A stretch of 5,165 bases of DNA from assembly GCA_017553665.1 (NCBI GenBank), contig JAFZKM010000095.1, positions 1-5,165 on the forward strand, in the 5' to 3' direction. Position numbers and translations under genes: made by a program. Origin of the DNA: Lachnospiraceae bacterium. GTDB taxonomy: Bacteria; Bacillota_A; Clostridia; Lachnospirales; Lachnospiraceae. Shown piece after piece: positions 1 to 4,545 of the stretch. The notes under the pieces were generated by a model, which saw nothing but the letters and a program-made list of their open reading frames with translations, was not told the DNA's origin and searched no databases. How positions within the stretch are numbered: position 1 is the stretch's first letter; the number at the start of each line of letters is the position of its first letter.

Positions 1-350
1 AGCGAATCGGGTTCCGCGCCCTCTTCGGTCCTTCCGTATGACTTTACGCGCAGCACCGCGGTAAGGACGGAGCTGATATGCAGCAGTTCGCCCGCGCCCA
101 GGCACGAGCAGACCTCAAGCCTCATGATCGAAGGCCTGATGTCATGTATTCCCGAAAATGACAGCGAACCCTTGCGGTACACTCTCGACAGCGCGTCCGC
201 GGTCTCTTTCTGGAGTTCCCTGATCTTTTCGGTATCCGCGATAGGCCTGATCGCGCGGCATTTTTCCTTGCCGAGCTCGGATCCCGCAAGATCCGTCAGC
301 CTGTCGACTATCTTAAAATATTCAAGTGTTTTTAATGCTCTCTCATTCAT
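1..350 (-). CDS. mutS2: Endonuclease/ATPase MutS2, N-terminal 116 residues (partial at left edge)
   Basis: The reading frame begins with ATG at 350 and runs off the left edge, so only the N-terminus is visible. It opens MNERALKTLEYFKIVDRL and carries RKGSLSFSGIHDIRPSIMRL around residues 59-78, then GELLHISSVLTAVLRVKSYGR at about 87-107. This is the characteristic start of MutS2, including the 'ALxTLEFxKI' opening and the 'RKGSLSF...DIR' block. Full-length MutS2 is about 780-800 residues, with a MutS-like ATPase core and a C-terminal Smr domain; neither is in the window. Family knowledge: MutS2 lacks the mismatch-recognition domain and has been linked to suppression of recombination and, in Bacillus, to splitting collided ribosomes. 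The Shine-Dalgarno is poor (a GGGA about 12 nt before ATG), and the gene lies 31 nt after the trmL stop, so it is probably co-transcribed with trmL. Identification is confident; integrity of the rest is unknown. Confidence 0.92.
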   Translation of the reverse strand, partial: MNERALKTLEYFKIVDRLTDLAGSELGKEKCRAIRPIADTEKIRELQKETADALSRVYRKGSLSFSGIHDIRPSIMRLEVCSCLGAGELLHISSVLTAVLRVKSYGRTEEGAEPDS

Positions 351-381
351 GATATTATTATGTCCCGGCCCGGACGGAGCA

Positions 382-873
382 TTATTTCCAGTGGAGTCTG
401 TGAAGCTCTCCCTCGCAGTTCATCCCCTCGAAACCGTTCTGCCTCAGGGCCTCGTATAAAACTATGGCAACGGAATTGCCGAGGTTCAGGGACCTGATAT
501 CCCCGATCATCGGAATCCTTATGCACATTTCCTGGTTTTCAAGTAATATTTCTTCGGGTATCCCGGCGCTCTCCTTGCCGAACATGATATAGTCATCCTG
601 TCCGAAGCTTGCGGAAGTATATACCTTCTTCGCCTTTGTCGTAGCGAAATGGATCCTCGCTCCCGGATTCTGATCAAGGAAATCGGCGTAGTTCTCATAG
701 ATCCTCAGCTTCAGCTTCGGCCAGTAATCCAGCCCCGCTCGCTTTAATTCCTTCTCCGCGAGCGAAAAGCCGAGCGGCTTGATCAGATGCAGCGTCGAAC
801 CGGTAGCGACGCAGGTCCTTCCGATATTCCCGGTATTTGCCGGGATCTCCGGCTCCAACAGTACTATGTTCAT
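382..873 (-). CDS. trmL: tRNA (cytidine/uridine-34-2'-O)-methyltransferase TrmL (SPOUT family)
   Basis: This 163-residue protein is a SPOUT-fold methyltransferase that, by family knowledge, 2'-O-methylates the wobble nucleotide 34 of tRNA-Leu isoacceptors using S-adenosylmethionine. All three SPOUT signature blocks are visible: the N-terminal EPEIPANTGNIGRTC (residues 7-21), FGKESAGIPEEIL (98-110), and the knot-forming RSLNLGNSVAIVLYEALRQ (127-145). Length matches the TrmL/CspR subfamily (about 155-165 residues) and there is no extra N-terminal domain, which separates it from TrmH and RlmB. I choose ATG at 873, giving MNIVLLEPEIP. The frame is open to an upstream TTG at 879, but the AGG ribosome site sits 8 nt from the ATG and only 2 nt from the TTG. 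A strong hairpin lies immediately upstream, and mutS2 begins 31 nt downstream. Subfamily identity is confident; the exact tRNA substrate is inferred from the family. Confidence 0.94.
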   Translation of the reverse strand: MNIVLLEPEIPANTGNIGRTCVATGSTLHLIKPLGFSLAEKELKRAGLDYWPKLKLRIYENYADFLDQNPGARIHFATTKAKKVYTSASFGQDDYIMFGKESAGIPEEILLENQEMCIRIPMIGDIRSLNLGNSVAIVLYEALRQNGFEGMNCEGELHRLHWK

Positions 874-887
874 GTTCAAAACCTAAA

Positions 888-913
888 ACATGCCGCCCGA
901 AAAAGCGGCATGT
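888..913 (-). terminator. Perfect 9-bp hairpin between cheX and trmL, possible intrinsic terminator or attenuator
   Basis: Arms ACATGCCGC (888-896) and GCGGCATGT (905-913) are perfectly complementary around an 8-nt loop. On the minus strand the hairpin begins 6 nt after the cheX stop codon and is followed by TTTTAGGTTTT. The stem and position fit a Rho-independent terminator, but the T-tract is interrupted by the AGG that serves trmL as ribosome site. The trmL ATG is only 14 nt past the stem, so no separate trmL promoter fits after it. Partial termination with read-through, or control of trmL translation, are both possible. On the plus strand no T-run follows the stem. Confidence 0.55.
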
Positions 914-919
914 GATCCT

Positions 920-1390
920 TTAATCTTCTTTGATGGCGATATTGATCGCAAAAAAGTATTTGTCCTCATAGTTAAGAGGAATACAGATATTGGCCGCGAA
1001 ATTATTGGCAAAAGATACATTTCCCTTGCAGATCGTGGGCGGTGTGATGTCGATCTGAGTGCCGCTCTGATAGAAAAGAGTGGCAGTATTGCCCATGATC
1101 ATGTTGCAGAGCTCGCAGATGGCGCTCTGCGCGAGGTCCGAAAGCTCCGTGACCTCCATCATGCACATCTTCGACGCGATCTGAAGCGCCACCGGCATCG
1201 GGAAATCAAGGATCGCCTGTCCCTTCATCTCGCCGGTAATGCCCATCAGGATCAGCAGTTCGTCATGAGTGAACGAAGCCTCCTTCAGTCCCGGCTTTCC
1301 GATCGTCACGTTGAGGCCGCATGCCTGCTCGATGACCGAAACCGATGCCTTTAACAGCGGATTGATGTAATTTACGTTAATGTTTGCCAT
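920..1390 (-). CDS. cheX: CheX-like chemotaxis phosphatase (CheC/CheX/FliY family)
   Basis: The 156-residue protein matches CheX in length and layout. The family dephosphorylates the response regulator CheY-P in the cytoplasm to reset chemotactic signalling. The active-site helix is visible as AICELCNMIMGN at residues 90-101. It carries the conserved acidic/amide pair E93 and N96 (ExxN) followed by GN, the residues that position the attacking water in CheX and CheC. There is one such helix, as in CheX, whereas CheC usually has two. The preceding ITGEMKGQAILDFP (51-64) fits the conserved central strand of the fold. The ATG at 1390 is 6 nt after the aminotransferase stop, with an AAGGTGG site inside the end of that gene, so translation is probably coupled. 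No cheA, cheY, receptor or flagellar gene is visible here, so its CheY partner is unknown. Confidence 0.87.
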   Translation of the reverse strand: MANINVNYINPLLKASVSVIEQACGLNVTIGKPGLKEASFTHDELLILMGITGEMKGQAILDFPMPVALQIASKMCMMEVTELSDLAQSAICELCNMIMGNTATLFYQSGTQIDITPPTICKGNVSFANNFAANICIPLNYEDKYFFAINIAIKED

Positions 1391-1396
1391 TGCCCG

Positions 1397-2563
1397 TTAT
1401 CCCACCTTGTGATTATTTACAAAGCGCTCGATACGCTCAAGCGCCACTTTGATCTTTTCGATCGAATACGCGTAAGAAACACGGAGAAAACCTTCGCCGC
1501 AGTCTCCGAACGCAGTACCCGGAACCACCGCGACCTTTTCCTCCATCAGAAGCTTCGTCGCGAATTCCTCGGAAGTCATGCCGAGACTCTTGACGCAGGG
1601 GAACACATAGAACGCGCCCCTCGCCTCAAAACAGGGCAGCCCCATCCGCCTGAACTCATGAAGGATAAACCTTCTGCGCTTATCATAAGCGTCGCACATC
1701 ATCTCAACGTCCGCGTCGCCGTTCTTCATGGCTTCGATCGCCGCGTACTGGCTCGTGGTCGGCGCGCACATGATCGCGAACTGGTGAAGCTTCGTCATCT
1801 GCTTAATGATCTTCTCAGGTCCGCAGGCGTAACCGAGTCTCCAGCCCGTCATCGCGTACGCCTTCGAGAAGCCGTTTATCACGATGACTCTGTCCTTCAT
1901 CCCGTCAAACTCGGCTATCGAAGCATGCTTCCCGCCGTATGTCAGCTCAGCGTAGATCTCATCGGAAATAACGTACAGATCCTTCTCTTTGACAACCTCT
2001 GCGATCGGAGCAAGCTCCTCGCGCGTCATGATGGAACCGGTCGGATTGTTCGGGAAAGGAAGCACCAGGATCTTCGTCCTGTCGGTGCAGGCGTTCCTGA
2101 TCTCGTCCGCGGTAAGTTTGAACTCATCCTTCTCGAGGAGCTCTATCGTAACAGGCTTTCCGCCCGCCATCAGCACACAGGGCTCATACGATACATAGCT
2201 CGGCTGCGGCAGCAGAACCTCATCGCCCGGATCGAGCATGACTCTCAAGGCAACGTCTATCGCTTCACTGCCGCCTATGGTCACGAGCGTCTCGCTGTCA
2301 TATCTGTAATGCAGATTGAAGCGGCGCTCGAGATAATTGCAGATTTCCTTACGCAGCTCGATAAGACCTGCGTTCGAGGTATAATGTCCTCTTCCTCTCT
2401 CAAGAGAGTAAATGCCCTCCTCGCGGATATGCCAGGGCGTGTCGAAATCCGGCTCGCCCACGCCGAGCGATATCGCGTCCTTCATTTCCGTGACAATGTC
2501 AAAGAACTTCCGGATGCCCGAGGGTTTTATATCGACAATGGCTTTGTTTAAAGGTTCCCTCAT
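1397..2563 (-). CDS. PLP-dependent aminotransferase, class I/II (fold type I)
   Basis: A 388-residue cytoplasmic aminotransferase of the AspC/PatA-like branch of fold type I, which transfers amino groups between an amino acid and a 2-oxo acid such as 2-oxoglutarate. Visible signatures are the N-terminal SLGVGEPDFDTP (32-43), GGSEAIDVALR (97-107, cofactor phosphate region), PNNPTG (171-176, with N173), and SDEIYAELTYGG (200-211, D201 and Y204 contacting the pyridine ring). The Schiff-base lysine is K234 in NGFSKAYAMTGWRLGY, and the substrate-carboxylate arginine is R361 in FLRVSYA. All key residues are present, so the enzyme should be active. The ATG at 2563 overlaps the regulator's TGA (ATGA), with GAAAGGA just upstream. 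Adjacency to an Lrp/AsnC regulator suggests amino-acid-responsive expression. Substrate (aspartate, aromatic or alanine-type) cannot be decided from sequence alone, so I give no symbol. Confidence 0.93.
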   Translation of the reverse strand: MREPLNKAIVDIKPSGIRKFFDIVTEMKDAISLGVGEPDFDTPWHIREEGIYSLERGRGHYTSNAGLIELRKEICNYLERRFNLHYRYDSETLVTIGGSEAIDVALRVMLDPGDEVLLPQPSYVSYEPCVLMAGGKPVTIELLEKDEFKLTADEIRNACTDRTKILVLPFPNNPTGSIMTREELAPIAEVVKEKDLYVISDEIYAELTYGGKHASIAEFDGMKDRVIVINGFSKAYAMTGWRLGYACGPEKIIKQMTKLHQFAIMCAPTTSQYAAIEAMKNGDADVEMMCDAYDKRRRFILHEFRRMGLPCFEARGAFYVFPCVKSLGMTSEEFATKLLMEEKVAVVPGTAFGDCGEGFLRVSYAYSIEKIKVALERIERFVNNHKVG

Positions 2564-3048
2564 GGTGAAACGATCATCCTTTCATCTTCCTCTTCCTGCT
2601 CCATAACGATGCCGTGCTCCTTGTACTTCTTGAGTACAAAATGGGTGGCGGTGCTTAAGATCGCCTCCATCGGGGCAAGCTTGTCCGATACGAAGCTGGC
2701 TACCTCGCGCATGCTCTTTCCCTTGATTATGACAGTAAGGTCAAAGCCGCCGGACATCAGATATACCGTCTCTACCTCCGCGAACTTATAGATACGCTCC
2801 GCGATCCTGTCAAAGCCCTGTCCTCTCTGGGGAGTAACCTTAACCTCGATCAGCGCCGTGATCTTCTCGTTTGAAACCTTATCCCAGTTGATCAGCGTGG
2901 GGTATCCGCAGATGATCTTATCCGCTTCCATCTCGGCGACTGCGGCCGTTACCTCGGCCTCTTCGCGTCCGAGCATCATAGCCAGCTCAGACATGCTGAT
3001 CTTTGAATTCCTGTCGATCGTCCTTAAGATCTGTTCCTTCAGTTCCAT
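2560..3048 (-). CDS. Lrp/AsnC-family transcriptional regulator
   Basis: A 162-residue regulator with the two-domain Lrp/AsnC plan. Residues 1-55 form a winged helix-turn-helix (EQILRTIDRNSKISMSELA, then LGREEAEVTAAVAEMEADKII, then GYPTLINWDKV). Residues 62-140 form the RAM/AsnC_trans_reg ligand-binding and oligomerisation domain; YLMSGGFDLTVIIKG (96-110) is the typical G-x-x-D turn. The family binds DNA as dimers or octamers and usually senses amino acids. The last 20 residues (EHGIVMEQEEEDERMIVSP) are an acidic tail beyond the normal domain end. Start ATG at 3048 has an excellent AGGAG site 7 nt upstream. The stop overlaps the aminotransferase start by 4 bp, so that enzyme gene is its most likely target, possibly with autoregulation. 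The effector amino acid cannot be determined here. Confidence 0.92.
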   Translation of the reverse strand: MELKEQILRTIDRNSKISMSELAMMLGREEAEVTAAVAEMEADKIICGYPTLINWDKVSNEKITALIEVKVTPQRGQGFDRIAERIYKFAEVETVYLMSGGFDLTVIIKGKSMREVASFVSDKLAPMEAILSTATHFVLKKYKEHGIVMEQEEEDERMIVSP

Positions 3049-3078
3049 GGTCTTTCTCCTGTCACATTATTTTAGTAA

Positions 3079-3113
3079 GCCGTACCCGCTTTGATCCCCG
3101 GGGACCTTACGGC
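3079..3113. repeat. Nested inverted repeat upstream of the Lrp/AsnC gene
   Basis: GCCGTA (3079-3084) and TACGGC (3108-3113) form an inverted repeat that encloses a perfect 10-bp palindrome, TCCCCGGGGA (3095-3104). It spans the end of the AIR-synthase-like gene, including its stop codon, and lies 31 bp before the regulator's ATG. On the minus strand it is followed by TTACTAAAATAATG rather than a T-run, so it is a poor terminator. That stretch contains TAAAAT (3074-3069), a 5-of-6 match to a -10 box, but I find no convincing -35. A regulator-binding site or a weak RNA structure are both possible. Confidence 0.3.
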
Positions 3114-3598
3114 GTCAGATATGTCAGATTATCGTGGCTGATCACGCCTCTGGTATTGTCGTCGGTCGTGTAACCTATGACCGCGGCCGGATACCCGAGC
3201 GCGTGCAGCTTCTCCGTGAGCGCCCTGCCCTCCTCGCAGCACGCCAGGATACAGCCGAGACTGTTCACGAGATAAGGGTTCTCATCCGAAAACTCGCAGA
3301 TCTCTATCGCGAACTGGCTGATCGGAATGTCTTCAAGCCTTACCCGAAGTCCGCACGAAAGAGTCTCGCCGAGAGCCCACAGCGCCTTATAAATGCCCTG
3401 TCTTCCGACGACAAAGACATCGCAGCCGCTCACCGTAAGCTCACGCATGCACCTGTCATCCGCGAACTCCGCTTCAAGCCCCGCGATCCCCTGCATCAGA
3501 TAACGCAGCCCATAGCGCGCCTCAAGAGCGGCCCGCTCGCGCTCCGCCGTCTCCAAAGTGCCCGCTTCGGCCACTCTGCCGATCAGAATGATATCCAT
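3107..3598 (-). CDS. Stand-alone AIR-synthase C-terminal-domain protein (HypE/PurM-related), lacking the N-terminal domain
   Basis: The 163-residue protein resembles the C-terminal half of AIR-synthase-related proteins (the PurM, HypE, ThiL and SelD superfamily). Most telling are RQGIYKALWALGE (66-78), matching the usual 'GGIxGALWE' segment, then LEDIPISQFAIEICEFSDENPYLVNSLGCIL as a continuous match at about 88-118, and LGYPAAVIGYTTDDN (134-148). Full-length relatives are about 320-350 residues and begin with an N-terminal AIRS domain holding the ATP-binding acidic and glycine-rich residues. Here the protein starts at the inter-domain boundary (MDIILIGRVAEAGTLETAERER). The start looks genuine: ATG at 3598 has GGAG 5 nt upstream, and the DNA beyond it is occupied by other genes. 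It therefore looks like an established single-domain gene, not fresh decay. Catalysis as in PurM or HypE is unlikely without a partner. It probably shares a transcript with the microprotein 67 nt upstream. Confidence 0.72.
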   Translation of the reverse strand: MDIILIGRVAEAGTLETAERERAALEARYGLRYLMQGIAGLEAEFADDRCMRELTVSGCDVFVVGRQGIYKALWALGETLSCGLRVRLEDIPISQFAIEICEFSDENPYLVNSLGCILACCEEGRALTEKLHALGYPAAVIGYTTDDNTRGVISHDNLTYLTP

Positions 3599-3639
3599 AG
3601 TCGCTCCGTAATACTCCGCTTGATGTTTGGCGGAAATCG

Positions 3640-3659
3640 TTTATACTTGTTGGTATAAA
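3640..3659. promoter_or_regulatory. AT-rich inverted repeat with promoter-like -10 sequences on both strands
   Basis: TTTATAC (3640-3646) and GTATAAA (3653-3659) form a perfect 7-bp inverted repeat around a 6-nt spacer. Each arm contains a TATAAA-like -10 on one strand. The plus-strand copy reads TGGTATAAA (3651-3659), an extended -10 arrangement, although the expected -35 region (about 3631-3636) is poor. The minus-strand copy could start transcription of the AIR-synthase-like gene. Short GCGG/CCGC flanks (3630-3633 and 3662-3665) could lengthen the structure. No T-run follows, so it does not look like a terminator. Role is uncertain: promoter pair, operator or RNA hairpin. Confidence 0.35.
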
Positions 3660-3665
3660 GACCGC

Positions 3666-3767
3666 TTAAACCAGAGAAGCAACAAGCGCCGCGAGCATCG
3701 CGAGCACGAGTATGCCTACGATCACGATGGTAATGGTCTTTCTGGTCTTTGCATTGAAAAAGTTCAT
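3666..3767 (-). CDS. 33-residue single-pass membrane microprotein, function unknown
   Basis: ATG at 3767 opens a 33-codon frame ending in TAA at 3666. It is preceded by a near-ideal GGAGG ribosome site 6 nt upstream, the strongest site in the window and the main reason to believe in the gene. The protein has a short polar, basic head (MNFFNAKTRK, with K7, R9 and K10). It is followed by an unbroken hydrophobic stretch from about residue 11 to 33 (TITIVIVGILVLAMLAALV and on), which stops at the membrane edge with no tail. The positive-inside rule predicts an N-in, C-out single helix. I do not recognise the family. It lies 67 nt upstream of the AIR-synthase-like gene in the same direction and faces the divergent gene at 3805 across 37 bp. 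Small membrane proteins often modulate a larger partner, but none is identified here. Confidence 0.72.
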   Translation of the reverse strand: MNFFNAKTRKTITIVIVGILVLAMLAALVASLV

Positions 3768-3804
3768 GTTAAGCCTCCGTTCTTCCGGAAAGGAATTTAT
3801 TTAT
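3768..3804. promoter_or_regulatory. 37-bp divergent intergenic region holding two opposed ribosome sites
   Basis: Only 37 bp separate the leftward start at 3767 and the rightward start at 3805. The interval contains the leftward GGAGG (minus strand, near 3774-3778) and the rightward AAAGGA (3789-3794, 10 nt before its ATG), which together use most of the useful sequence. There is no space for two -35/-10 promoters plus leaders. Promoters must therefore lie in or beyond the opposing genes, giving overlapping antisense 5' leaders. AT-rich TATAAG/TATAAA on the minus strand at about 3800-3825 is a weak candidate for the microprotein promoter. Confidence 0.5.
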
Positions 3805-4401
3805 ATGCCTTATATTTTGATATCTGTTCTGCTCTTCACGGCCTGGCTCTGCTATACGATCAAGAAGAGCTCCCGCGAGAGCGCAAAGGATTCCGCGGAC
3901 TTCTGGGCCCGCGAGAGCGAGTCACTGATGACTCCGCGCAAAAGCATAGACGATGTGGTATTTATAACGATCCCGAAGGAGATAATACCGAAAAAGGTGG
4001 TCTACACTCCTCCCGAGAAGGAAGACCGCGATGACGCCACCGATGACCCGGGCGTGTCGGACTACGATGAATACGATGAGGATGAAGAGGACGAAGAAGA
4101 GAATACCCTCGAAGCGGCCTACGAGCGCATCAACACGCTGTCTTCCGAACTCCGCTCCCTCTCCAAGGCCAAGATCGCCGATCTGTCCGAATATACAAAT
4201 ACCGACCTCCGGCTCAAATACGGCACACCGAATTTCACGCTGTTATCCACCGCCGATACGAATTATACCCGTCTGGTCCAGATGATCCCCGCGCTCGTAA
4301 GCTCCCTCCGTGAAGTCGGAATGAACGCTGAGGCGGACCGCCTGCTCGACTTTTGCGACGAGAATTCGATCACCTCGGGCAAGATCAGAAACCTGCGCTG
4401 A
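3805..4401 (+). CDS. Membrane-anchored protein with acidic linker and helical C-terminal domain, function unknown
   Basis: A 198-residue protein that I cannot assign to a named family. The N-terminus, MPYILISVLLFTAWLCYTIKK, is a single hydrophobic segment (about 3-19) followed by lysines and arginine. This predicts a signal anchor with the soluble part in the cytoplasm; there is no proper lipobox at the cysteine. Residues 50-64 are hydrophobic-basic (DDVVFITIPKEIIPK), followed by VVYTPPEKE (65-73). A strongly acidic linker follows (about 72-100, with DYDEYDEDEEDEEEN). Residues 101-198 are probably helical (LEAAYERINTLSSELRSL, then LRLKYGTPNFTLLSTADTNY, then LVSSLREVGMNAEADRLLDF), somewhat like a single helical-repeat pair. 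I choose ATG 3805 because it has AAAGGA upstream and starts directly at the anchor. The frame stays open to an ATG at 3712, but that would run antisense through the whole microprotein. It may share a transcript with the VYAGP-repeat gene 144 nt downstream. Confidence 0.82.
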   Translation: MPYILISVLLFTAWLCYTIKKSSRESAKDSADFWARESESLMTPRKSIDDVVFITIPKEIIPKKVVYTPPEKEDRDDATDDPGVSDYDEYDEDEEDEEENTLEAAYERINTLSSELRSLSKAKIADLSEYTNTDLRLKYGTPNFTLLSTADTNYTRLVQMIPALVSSLREVGMNAEADRLLDFCDENSITSGKIRNLR

Positions 4402-4545
4402 AAGCGGTTTTTGAACACCTGATAAAACGATGCCGTATCTTTGTCTATACGTCTTTTTATCGTAACATCAACAGCTGTCTTTGTCAATGTACACGGGCGC
4501 TGAGGCTCATTCAAATCACCATTTTTCGAAAGGAGATTTTCGCGT
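4402..4545 (+). promoter_or_regulatory. Intergenic region with weak hairpin and promoter-like elements before the VYAGP-repeat gene
   Basis: The 144-nt gap is richer in T than its surroundings. A short hairpin, CGTAT/ATACG (4434-4438 and 4447-4451, loop of 8), is followed by TCTTTTTAT and could be a weak terminator for the upstream gene. TTGTCT (4441-4446) and TAACAT (4463-4468), spaced 16 bp, make a modest sigma-A-type promoter candidate. TTGTCA at 4481-4486 is a better -35 but lacks a matching -10. The octamer TCTTTGTC occurs twice, at 4438 and 4478, exactly 40 bp apart. The ribosome site AAAGGAG (4529-4535) lies 10 nt before the ATG at 4546. All calls here are tentative except the ribosome site. 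Confidence 0.35.

Noticed and set aside
361..374. Near-palindrome GTCCCGGCCCGGAC between trmL and mutS2 as a terminator
   Set aside because: Only about 4 bp pair around a central mismatch and it is followed by TAATAATATC instead of a T-run; it more likely lies in a co-transcribed spacer.
1409..2551. A 380-codon plus-strand open frame opposite the aminotransferase
   Set aside because: It is the antisense of a gene with complete catalytic motifs, has no recognisable domain and is rich in Arg, His and Leu as expected of a codon-bias shadow.
3134..3658. A 174-codon plus-strand frame opposite the AIR-synthase-like gene
   Set aside because: Shadow frame; the minus strand has recognisable domain sequence and a good ribosome site, while the plus frame has none.
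3640..3665. Rho-independent terminator after the microprotein gene
   Set aside because: The stem is AT-rich and short with no following T-run on either strand; it resembles promoter or operator sequence more.
3712..3804. A longer N-terminus for the membrane-anchored protein starting at ATG 3712
   Set aside because: It would overlap the microprotein antisense and put an extra segment before the anchor; ATG 3805 has AAAGGA upstream and begins directly at the anchor.
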